From positions 806,001-870,000 of the forward strand of contig NZ_FUZU01000003.1 in NCBI RefSeq assembly GCF_900167975.1: a stretch of 64,000 nucleotides of DNA, given 5' to 3'. A program made the translations under genes and the position numbers. The notes below the pieces were generated by a model, which was given only the letters and a program-made list of their open reading frames with translations, did not search any database and had not been told where the DNA came from. Shown here in pieces: positions 18,208-25,619 of the stretch (position 1 is its first letter; the number at the start of each line of letters is the position of its first letter). The DNA comes from Ohtaekwangia koreensis. GTDB lineage: Bacteria; Bacteroidota; Bacteroidia; Cytophagales; Cyclobacteriaceae.

Positions 18208-19080
18208 ATGAACGTTATAATACATAAGCTTGTGAAGGAGTATATATGGATTAGTGTCGAGATATTTGCAATTGTATTACTCTTATCATTCCGCGGTATA
18301 CCAGACTATATAAGCAAAGAGATGTCGGTAGTAAAAGGCGGCACGTTGTCCACCATTGATCCGGTCAGCAAAGCAGCCACGAAAGTAAACATCAGAGCAT
18401 TTCTTCTTGATAGAAATCTCGTGACGGTTGCCGACTTCGAAGTCTTCATTAAAATGACACACTATATTACAGAAGCTGAGAAGTTTGGAAATGCAGGTAT
18501 ATTCGATGCTAAAACCGGTGAATGGACCTTGATCGATGGCGCAGACTTCCGCCATCCGTTCGGTAAAGATAAACCGGCTGCATTGCCAGATCATCCGGTA
18601 ACGCAGGTGTCTTGGAACGATGCGCGTGCCTATGCTAAATGGAAAGGCAAGCGTTTGCCTACACAATGGGAATGGGAGCATGCTGCTAAAAACGGTGAGA
18701 GTACACAACAACAATATAGCTGGGGTGAAGACCTCGTTGTAGGCGGAAAGTATAAAGCCAATACATGGCAGGGAAGTTTTCCTTATCACAATACGGTGGA
18801 AGATGGCTATGCTACAACGTCACCGGTAGGTGCGTTCGGAGCGAGCAAGATTGGACTCACCGATATGGGTGGCAATGTATGGCAATGGTGTGAAGATAGT
18901 ATTGAACCAACCGGGCGGGATAAAGAGATTGACCCTTCCGTAAGACGTGTATTACGGGGTGGATCATTTCTATGTGATCCACTGGTATGCCATGGGTTTC
19001 AAATTGTCGGGAGGTCCTCCTCTACTCCGGAATCCTCGATGGTTCACATTGGTTTTCGATGTGCACAGGACCTGAAGTAA
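18208..19080 (+). CDS. Formylglycine-generating enzyme (sulfatase activator)
   Basis: The 290-residue protein starts with one membrane or signal segment (residues about 12-30), followed by an FGE-sulfatase domain (PF03781). The catalytic cysteine pair of the true aerobic enzyme is present: GGSFLCDPLVC gives Cys256 and Cys261 in the C-x4-C spacing of human SUMF1. The end RSSSTPESSMVHIGFRCA also closely parallels SUMF1. Earlier motifs include PVTQVSWNDARAYAKWKGKR and DMGGNVWQWCEDS. It converts the Cys of CxPxR sulfatases to formylglycine using O2 and copper. Three such sulfatases lie just upstream, so this looks like a dedicated activator. The gene is slightly shorter than typical full-length FGE and closes the array; a hairpin follows at 19090. 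Confidence 0.92.
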   Translation: MNVIIHKLVKEYIWISVEIFAIVLLLSFRGIPDYISKEMSVVKGGTLSTIDPVSKAATKVNIRAFLLDRNLVTVADFEVFIKMTHYITEAEKFGNAGIFDAKTGEWTLIDGADFRHPFGKDKPAALPDHPVTQVSWNDARAYAKWKGKRLPTQWEWEHAAKNGESTQQQYSWGEDLVVGGKYKANTWQGSFPYHNTVEDGYATTSPVGAFGASKIGLTDMGGNVWQWCEDSIEPTGRDKEIDPSVRRVLRGGSFLCDPLVCHGFQIVGRSSSTPESSMVHIGFRCAQDLK

Positions 19081-19089
19081 TCAAACTAT

Positions 19090-19127
19090 ATATCTATAGC
19101 CTGTTATTCAATGCAGGCTATAGATAT
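19090..19127 (+). terminator. Hairpin at the end of the sulfatase array
   Basis: A perfect 14-bp stem (19090-19103 with 19114-19127, core TATAGCCTG/CAGGCTATA) with a 10-base loop starts 10 bases after the FGE stop codon. It has no T run, so it is a probable message end rather than a classic rho-independent site. Confidence 0.6.
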
Positions 19128-19345
19128 CACTACTCAATACTTTAAAGCTTTTGTGGGATCCATTGTAGCGGACTGCCAGCTCTTTATTCCCACCACTGAC
19201 TTACTATACTCACCTTTGTAAGTGAAGCGCAATACCAGTGCGTAACACCACTGTCGCAGTGGCTAAATTACATTTCGTCTGAATTCCTTCTAAAATTCAA
19301 TTTGTATTCAGAATTCCTGATGATTTTTGTACGGAAGATCAGGCT

Positions 19346-21754
19346 ATGAAACGATTTTACTTTTTGCTCTTTCTTTTTTTACTTCCGCTATTTTGCTTTG
19401 GCCAGGTCAAAAGTGTTACGCTTTCGGGTATTCTGCAAGACAAGGTCTCGAAACGCCCCCTCTCCTATGTGGGCGTTATCCTCAAATCAGAACGTGACAG
19501 CACATTTATATCCGGTTCCATAGCAAACGAAGAGGGTCGGTATACCCTGAGTAAAGTCCTTCCCGGAAATTATATACTCGAGATCTCTTATGTCGGCTAC
19601 CAAACGAAGTACACCTCCGTATTGGTAGGTAAACTCAGTGAATATCTTGACCTTGGTGTAGTCGAATTGGAAGAGACTATAACTTCCTTGAATGAAGTCG
19701 TCATTACCGGAAAGCAAGATGCTGTAGCGGAGACACTGGATAAAAAAACATTTTCAGTTGCAGAAGGTATCAATCAGCGTGGCGGGTCTTTATTACAAGT
19801 CATGCAAAATCTCCCCGGCATTACTGTAAGTGATGAGGGTACCGTGCAACTCCGCGGGAGCGATAAAGTAGTAGTACTTGTGGATGGCAAGCAAACCGCG
19901 CTGACCGGGTTTGGCAACCAGCGAGCATTAGACAATATACCGGCTTCTGCCATTGAAAGAATCGAAGTGATCAACAATCCGTCTTCCAAATACGATGCTA
20001 ACGGCAACGCGGGCATCATCAACATCATCTATAAAAAAGAAGTAAAGGAAGGCTTCAACGGAAAGGCAGGGCTCTCCGCAGGATTGGGGGCGTTGTGGAT
20101 CAAAAAAGAAAATTATCCGACCATACGACCACAGTATCAAAACACTCCCAAGATCAATCCTTCTATAGCGCTCAATTATAGAAAGAAAAAAATAAATCTT
20201 TTCATACAAGGCGATAATCTATATACAAAGACATTAAATAAAAACGAGTTTGTAGACAGGTACTATGATAATGGTGATACGGTAAAGCAGCAAACCAAAA
20301 GAAACCGGACAACAAATATAGCAACTGCCAAGGGAGGATTCGACTGGTATATGAACGATCAGAATACAATAACGGTATCGGGATTGTTTAGCAGTGAAAA
20401 GATACTCGATCGTGGGGATGAGCCTTTTTTCAATGGCAGTTTGTCCGAACGTCAGCGCCTTTGGCAATTTCTGGAAGACGAATTAAAAACGACTGTTACG
20501 GAAGTTGCTACGTGGCAGCATAAATTCAAACAACCCGGCCGGCTGCTGACGGTAGGCGTTAACTATACCTTTCACAGGGAGGATGAGAAGTATTACTTCA
20601 CCAATATTTTACCTACCTATATTGGTCTCGATTCCTTTAAGCTTATTTCTGACGAACATGTGGGAGATTTCAGTATAGATTACGTTCGCCCAATGAAATA
20701 TGGAAGATTTGAGACTGGCGTAAAATTCAGAAACCGATATATACCCACGAATATGCGTTTCATTCCTGGGCAAAATTCACCGCTCGATGTAAAGGCGGGC
20801 GGCTGGGCTAATTATAGAGAAGCAATCCCGGCTGTATATGGCAACTATATTTTCGAAAATAAGGATTTTGAAGTCGAAGCCGGTTTGCGCGTTGAGTATG
20901 TAAATATATACTATAAAGTAAACCCGGACCATAGCACCTATAAGGGCAGTGGCTACAACTATACGCAACCGTTTCCCAACCTTCGGCTGGCGTACAAACT
21001 TAACAGCAACTATACACTTTCCTTATTCTACAATCGCAGGGTGGATCGGCCCAATGAAGTGGATATTCGGATCTTTCCCAAATATGATGACGCTGAAATT
21101 ATCAAGGTTGGAAATCCCGGGCTTCGCCCGCAGTTTACAAATTCCTTTGAGTTAGGATCCAAGGCAAATTGGGACAATGGCTATCTATACTCAGCCTTGT
21201 ATCATAAGCGTATGGACGCTACAATCACCCGCATCGCCAGCACCGCTCCGGGGTCCAACCTTATATACAATATATTTCAAAATGCAGGAGCCAGTTATAC
21301 AACCGGAATAGAAATTATACTTTCACAGAACATAGACCAATGGGCAACGTTTAACCTTAACCTGAACGGTTACCAGAATATCATAGAGGCATTTCGTGTA
21401 GTTAATAAATATCCACAGGAAAATACATTCACGGCTGGTCGTCAGGAAATCTTATCCGGAAGTGCAAAGTTGAATGGGCTCTTTCACTTGCCCGGAAAAT
21501 ATGACATACAGTTCACAAGTGTATACATGGCACCTGATGTTGTGCCGCAGGGAAAAACATATTCGCGCTTCTATATTGACCTGGGAATAAAGCGACTCAT
21601 TCAAAATGGCAAAGGCGAAGTATTTTTGAATGCTACCGATGTTGCTAATACGCTACGGATAAAAAAACAAATTCAGGGCGATGGATTCCATTATGTAAGC
21701 ACTGATTATTATGAGACCCAGGTTATCCGTTTGGGCTATACCTATAAATTTTAG
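19346..21754 (+). CDS. TonB-dependent receptor with outer-membrane beta-barrel 3 domain
   Basis: The 802-residue protein has a signal peptide (MKRFYFLLFLFLLPLFCFGQ), a carboxypeptidase-D-like domain (residues about 24-105), a TonB-box-like LNEVVITGKQ, a plug domain (LLQVMQNLPGITVSDEGTVQ, VVVLVDGKQTAL, GNAGIINIIYKK) and a large barrel ending VIRLGYTYKF. This matches the OMP_b-brl_3 type of TonB receptors rather than SusC; these usually lack a SusD partner and carry siderophores, metals, peptides or oligosaccharides. It is separated from the sulfatase array by 265 bases and a hairpin, so I treat it as its own unit. A weak candidate promoter (TTTG at 19301 and GATTTTTG at 19322-19329) precedes it. 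Confidence 0.88.
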   Translation: MKRFYFLLFLFLLPLFCFGQVKSVTLSGILQDKVSKRPLSYVGVILKSERDSTFISGSIANEEGRYTLSKVLPGNYILEISYVGYQTKYTSVLVGKLSEYLDLGVVELEETITSLNEVVITGKQDAVAETLDKKTFSVAEGINQRGGSLLQVMQNLPGITVSDEGTVQLRGSDKVVVLVDGKQTALTGFGNQRALDNIPASAIERIEVINNPSSKYDANGNAGIINIIYKKEVKEGFNGKAGLSAGLGALWIKKENYPTIRPQYQNTPKINPSIALNYRKKKINLFIQGDNLYTKTLNKNEFVDRYYDNGDTVKQQTKRNRTTNIATAKGGFDWYMNDQNTITVSGLFSSEKILDRGDEPFFNGSLSERQRLWQFLEDELKTTVTEVATWQHKFKQPGRLLTVGVNYTFHREDEKYYFTNILPTYIGLDSFKLISDEHVGDFSIDYVRPMKYGRFETGVKFRNRYIPTNMRFIPGQNSPLDVKAGGWANYREAIPAVYGNYIFENKDFEVEAGLRVEYVNIYYKVNPDHSTYKGSGYNYTQPFPNLRLAYKLNSNYTLSLFYNRRVDRPNEVDIRIFPKYDDAEIIKVGNPGLRPQFTNSFELGSKANWDNGYLYSALYHKRMDATITRIASTAPGSNLIYNIFQNAGASYTTGIEIILSQNIDQWATFNLNLNGYQNIIEAFRVVNKYPQENTFTAGRQEILSGSAKLNGLFHLPGKYDIQFTSVYMAPDVVPQGKTYSRFYIDLGIKRLIQNGKGEVFLNATDVANTLRIKKQIQGDGFHYVSTDYYETQVIRLGYTYKF

Positions 21755-21875
21755 CACCCGAATTCCAAAATAAAAGCGACCAACCGGTCATAGACCGTTG
21801 TAACTTTTCGTATTGGGTCTGCGTACTATAAAATTTGCATACGCAGATTAGACTAGTATCAACACCTGAAAAACG

Positions 21876-22229
21876 ATGACCAACCATTACGTGCACGAAG
21901 TAAACGGAGAGCAGATTACAGTCTTTACAAGCAAAGAAACCGTGATTGATAATCCTCAGTTATTCCTCGATATTATTTTCAACCTACCCACTGAAAAAAT
22001 AGTTTTGTATAAAGAGAATTTACACGAATCATTCTTTGATCTGAAAAGCGGGGTAGCCGGAGAACTGTTACAAAAGATTGTAAATTATTCCATGAGTCTC
22101 GGTATTGTTGGTGACTTCTCGGTATATCAAAGCAAGAGTCTGCGCGACTTCATTTACGAAAGCAATAAGTCAAACCGGATTGTATTTGTAAGCACATTGG
22201 AAGAAGCCCTCGACAGGCTGAGTCGATAA
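21876..22229 (+). CDS. DUF4180 domain protein
   Basis: This 117-residue cytoplasmic protein fits DUF4180. The diagnostic stretch includes ESFFDLKSGVAGELLQKIVN and VGDFSVYQSKSLRDFIYESN, and the total length is typical. The biochemical role of the family is unknown. It has no signal peptide. It stands alone, 121 bases after the TonB receptor and 93 bases before a DUF1801 gene in the same direction, so a small operon with the latter is possible. Confidence 0.8.
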   Translation: MTNHYVHEVNGEQITVFTSKETVIDNPQLFLDIIFNLPTEKIVLYKENLHESFFDLKSGVAGELLQKIVNYSMSLGIVGDFSVYQSKSLRDFIYESNKSNRIVFVSTLEEALDRLSR

Positions 22230-22322
22230 CAGATATGTTTCCGAATCTCCAACATTTATACTATATAGCTGTAGCATGTTCCTTAAAATTTGATTTTTTT
22301 TTATCAGCAAAACTTCATTTCC

Positions 22323-22748
22323 ATGCCATCTCAAAAAACCGTTGACGAAATGATTCTGAACCTGCCAAAAGCTGAGCAGACTATGGTAAAACGCCTCCGT
22401 ATGCTTGTGCAGGAGTGTCTTCCCTCCGCGATTGAGAAAGGATACTATGGAGAAGGTGTACCTTTTTATTCACACCATCATATGATCTGTTTTATCTGGC
22501 CAGCATCCGTGGTATTGGGAGCTAAAAATAAAGCTGCAAAAGAAAAAGGTGTGTCACTTGGATTCTGCCAGGGGAATTTAATGTCCAACGAAGATGGCGC
22601 CTTGTTGGCCGAAGGGCGCAAGCAGGTATATATATTGTATTTTAATTCTGCAGATGAGATCAAAGACGACCAGGTGAGGGCTTTACTATTTGAAGCCGGA
22701 ATGATTGACGATACCTTTGCGAAAAAGAAGAAGCATCTAAAAAACTGA
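22323..22748 (+). CDS. DUF1801 (YdhG-like) family protein
   Basis: I chose the ATG at 22323 (141 residues) over an upstream TTG, because the family begins with a helix like KTVDEMILNLPKAEQTMVKR. The pattern of a small alpha/beta protein with an IEKGYYGEGVPFY-type loop and a strand-rich centre (MICFIWPASVVLG, VSLGFCQGNL) fits DUF1801 (YdhG). Members of this family are small soluble proteins of unknown function. The C-terminus is lysine-rich. It follows the DUF4180 gene in the same direction. Confidence 0.75.
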   Translation: MPSQKTVDEMILNLPKAEQTMVKRLRMLVQECLPSAIEKGYYGEGVPFYSHHHMICFIWPASVVLGAKNKAAKEKGVSLGFCQGNLMSNEDGALLAEGRKQVYILYFNSADEIKDDQVRALLFEAGMIDDTFAKKKKHLKN

Positions 22749-22848
22749 AGGTTAGCATTCCATTCCTTCCCTCCTCCTTCAAGTGGTTGTACATTGATTC
22801 GAACAATGTTATATAGCTTGTTTTAACCAACATAAACTACCAGGTAGT

Positions 22849-22903
22849 ATTGGCGGGATTCGAACCCGTTCAGCTATAGTTTTGCCATTAAACTAACAAC
22901 CGG
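22849..22903 (-). pseudogene. tRNA-like remnant lacking the anticodon arm
   Basis: Read on the minus strand, this segment contains a D-arm-like GTTTAATGGCAAAAC and a perfect T-arm, CGGGTTCGAATCCCG, directly followed by CCA. Between them only about 11 bases remain where the anticodon arm and variable loop should be, and the two acceptor ends do not pair. The elements look most like Bacteroidota tRNAs of the Trp, Gln or Gly type, but identity cannot be assigned without an anticodon. I read it as a decayed tRNA gene. Confidence 0.45.
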
Positions 22904-23121
22904 GAATTTTGGTTTGAAGATATAGCTTAATCATTATTTCGACAAATACACGCAGGAACAACACCGCAGGAATTCCATTATTTTCCTTAACTATAATTGG
23001 ATAATCCGGTATTCCAGATAATGGATTACATGACGAGACCATGTATATATTTCAGCACGTCCATTTGGAGAATGCAGACGCGGCACAGAATTTTCACGCC
23101 TCCCGCCAAATTATCGATACC

Positions 23122-23299
23122 ATGAATCACATTACTTCAATACTCACAGCAGCCATTATCATTACCGCTTGTGGCGGAAAAAATACCGAGTCTAACGTTT
23201 GATTCTCCCCGTGAAGAGAAATCCGGAAAAACGAAAGCACTCGAAATCGGTGCGGATCTGTTACAGGATAAATGTCCTTGGAAAAGGTCCCAGTTGTAA
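23122..23299 (+). pseudogene. Remnant of an OBAP / DUF1264-like lipoprotein gene
   Basis: An ATG at 23122 starts a lipoprotein signal (MNHITSILTAAIIITACGGK) that stops after 26 codons. In the frame shifted by one base, from about 23198 on, the translation continues as FDSPREEKSGKTKALEIGAD and LLQDKCPWKRSQL and then stops at 23297. The phrase TKALEIGADLLQDK is characteristic of the N-terminus of OBAP (DUF1264) proteins, which are normally well over 200 residues. This is therefore a frameshifted and truncated gene start. Assignment rests on one short motif, so it is moderate. Confidence 0.5.
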
Positions 23300-23438
23300 T
23301 GGCACATTTTTTTATAAGTAATCGCTCAGTATCTTTTTTTCTGCACTACTAATAACTACAACGTAAATAAAATTGAATCAAAGCACGCGTCATTCATTTG
23401 GTAATAAACTAAATGAGTATTCCCTACACACCAGACCA

Positions 23439-23807
23439 ATGGACCATAAAAAGAAAATTTTAATAGCAGATGATGATGAGGATGTTCTCTTGCTTTTGCG
23501 CAAAATACTCCATGACAACGGATTCGAAGTTCAATGCCTCCGCAACGCCAACACCATTGTAGATGGAATGAGTGAATGGCCGGATTTATTTATACTCAAT
23601 AAAGAGATGGCGGTGATTGACGGAATAGCCATTTGCAAGTACCCGAAACTTCATAAGGTCGCGAGCAATATCCCAATCGTAATGATCTCCGGAGTTGACT
23701 GCCAGCAAAAAGCGAAAGCCGCAGGCGTGGATTGTTTTATCGAGAAACCATTGGACACGACTAAACTACTCGAAGCAATTAATCATTGCTTATTTGTTCC
23801 TCACTGA
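23439..23807 (+). CDS. Single-domain response regulator receiver with Asn at the phospho-acceptor site
   Basis: I start at the ATG at 23439 (122 residues), since MDHKKKILIADDDEDVLLLL is the normal receiver N-terminus; an upstream TTG would add an unrelated tail. The acidic cluster (ADDDED), the Ser of VMISG and the conserved Lys103 (IEKP) are in place. At the position of the phosphorylated Asp the sequence reads DLFILNKEM, giving Asn54. Such a protein cannot be phosphorylated in the normal way and may work constitutively or by protein contact. No DNA-binding domain is attached and no kinase gene is adjacent. The receiver at 51236 has the same substitution. Confidence 0.85.
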   Translation: MDHKKKILIADDDEDVLLLLRKILHDNGFEVQCLRNANTIVDGMSEWPDLFILNKEMAVIDGIAICKYPKLHKVASNIPIVMISGVDCQQKAKAAGVDCFIEKPLDTTKLLEAINHCLFVPH

Positions 23808-23843
23808 CACTATGCTATCTCTGACATTACCTTCCGCCTGCAT

Positions 23844-24278
23844 TCAAAACTCTTCGATGTCTACGTCCGATATATTAACGCCATTTAGTTCGTTTAAAAC
23901 ACGTGCTGAAATAACCAGGTCATAGTCTGCGGTAATCCCGATATCATCACCACCGGGTGTACCCTTTACGGCCAGCAGGAAGTAAGACGGAAGCGGTTCG
24001 CTTGTATATACATCCTTAAATTCACCTGAAATTTCCACGATAAGCTCCTTGCAAATTCCCAACCCTGTGAATTGATTCTCGCGGAAAATTTCAAGCAGCC
24101 TTCTAGTTGCTATGTGTGAGTATTGAAACTTAAAAAGGTCATCAGACGATAAAGCATCGAAAACGATGTGAAATCTATTTACAGTAAAAGGAGTTTGTCC
24201 GCTTCCATATATCTGGCTGATCACCTTCGAGGGATTTCGCCAATGAATTTTATAGTACATTCTGTGATCGATGCTCAC
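23844..24278 (-). CDS. Hypothetical protein translationally coupled to GH76 gene
   Basis: The 144-residue frame probably starts at the GTG at 24278, which overlaps the GH76 stop codon in a GTGA arrangement typical of coupling; an ATG at 24260 is the alternative. It has no signal peptide or membrane segment. The sequence looks like a soluble alpha/beta protein with a Gly-rich turn (VKGTPGGDDIGITADYDLVI) and an acidic C-terminus (NISDVDIEEF). I recognise no family. Being encoded with a secreted glycosidase while lacking a signal peptide, it is not an obvious partner. Confidence 0.65.
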   Translation of the reverse strand: MSIDHRMYYKIHWRNPSKVISQIYGSGQTPFTVNRFHIVFDALSSDDLFKFQYSHIATRRLLEIFRENQFTGLGICKELIVEISGEFKDVYTSEPLPSYFLLAVKGTPGGDDIGITADYDLVISARVLNELNGVNISDVDIEEF

Positions 24279-25414
24279 TTTAAATAATTTTTACGCGCCA
24301 GCAATGCCATAGATTCCATCAGCATGCACCCGCTTAACTGCGGAGTCAGGTATGCTGTCTCTCCGGGCGGCTGTCGCCAGTTATTACTAAATATAGTCTT
24401 GGTCCTGTCCATTCCGTTTAACCAAAGCGTCTCCGCGTTATGTTTGATAAATGCTATATACTTGTTACGCAACGAGGATGGTATATCCGGATGCAACGTT
24501 AATAAAGTAAGATAGCGTACGCCAATGCCGTTGAATAAACCACCGTCACCATTGTCACTTGCACGCATAATTCCGTCAGGGGACATAACGTTATCGATGA
24601 TCATGTGGTCAGCAGTTCTAAGGGCATCGTTTAAATATACTTTGTCTTTCGTAATTCCATAAAGTTCAAGTGCTGCTCCTATGAAAACTCCCTGGTTATA
24701 AGCGAATCTCCAACCGGGATCATCCTGCAATTTGCCATCATTGTTTGCATTGATACCATCGTATACCAGACCATCGAGTCTATTCACAAGTGTCGACTTC
24801 TCCCAGGTATAGATCTTCTTTGCCCACGTCAGGTATATCTCTTCTTTCGTTTCAATGTAAAGGCGGGCTGCCAGTATAGCAGCAGGTACATTGGCTGGCG
24901 TATTCTTATAATAGGTTTGCGTTTTTCGCCAGGCAATTCCTCCACCTATAACATCATTCCAGCCATTCTTGATATCATTCCAGAGTATAACACTTTCGTT
25001 CAGCCACTTTTTGTCATGTGTAACCTGATAGGCACGGTGCATAGCCAAAGCGTTCCACTCCATGTCATCATAAAATTCGTTTAAAAATGTATTGCCGTTT
25101 TTAACGTTTACTCCTGTATACCAGGCATTCATATAATCAATATATACATTCTTTCCGGTTCGTGCATAGGCATCTACCAATACATCCAGTGCATGGGCCT
25201 GAGGCCAGTAATTAAACTTTCCGTCATCCGGATTAGCATTACTATAGAACTTAGCTGCGTTCCAAAAATTCGTATTCAAAGACGCTATACCGCTATCTGC
25301 AATTTGCTCCCATTGAAATGTATTTTGAACGTCACTATCAGCGATATAATCATGCTCTGCAGAAGGAATGTAGGATGAAAAAAATATAAGGTTTATCAAT
25401 ATCAATAGTCTCAT
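24275..25414 (-). CDS. GH76 family glycoside hydrolase (alpha-1,6-mannanase type)
   Basis: The 379-residue protein has a signal peptide (MRLLILINLIFFSSYIPSAE) and an (alpha/alpha)6-barrel of the GH76 family. The catalytic Asp pair lies in EFYDDMEWNALAMHRAY (Asp116 and Asp117). Other family features are YWPQAHALDVLVDAY, the GGGIAWRK loop and the YNQGVFIGAALELYG helix. GH76 enzymes cut alpha-1,6-mannan backbones such as those of fungal cell walls, in retaining fashion. The gene is transcribed leftwards, divergent from the alpha-2-macroglobulin gene, and it overlaps the start of a hypothetical gene by 4 bases. Confidence 0.88.
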   Translation of the reverse strand: MRLLILINLIFFSSYIPSAEHDYIADSDVQNTFQWEQIADSGIASLNTNFWNAAKFYSNANPDDGKFNYWPQAHALDVLVDAYARTGKNVYIDYMNAWYTGVNVKNGNTFLNEFYDDMEWNALAMHRAYQVTHDKKWLNESVILWNDIKNGWNDVIGGGIAWRKTQTYYKNTPANVPAAILAARLYIETKEEIYLTWAKKIYTWEKSTLVNRLDGLVYDGINANNDGKLQDDPGWRFAYNQGVFIGAALELYGITKDKVYLNDALRTADHMIIDNVMSPDGIMRASDNGDGGLFNGIGVRYLTLLTLHPDIPSSLRNKYIAFIKHNAETLWLNGMDRTKTIFSNNWRQPPGETAYLTPQLSGCMLMESMALLARKNYLK

Positions 25415-25619
25415 AAGAACATATTATTATTGTTATCTTCATTGCACCGATGCACGACCTGATGCAAAAGATGCGATATCCAACCCAATGTATTTATTCA
25501 ATCGGAAATAATTATACAATTTTTTATTCATTTTTATGGAATTCACCTGCTTCCAACATCTTCCGTTGTGACTTTTAAAAAATCAAGTATTCTATTCCTG
25601 ATCATTTACCTTTGACGAT

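Noticed and set aside
25607-25614. TACCTTTG as promoter of the alpha-2-macroglobulin gene
   Set aside because: It matches the -7 element but lies 5 bases before the start codon and has no TTTG at the right distance; it would imply a leaderless message.
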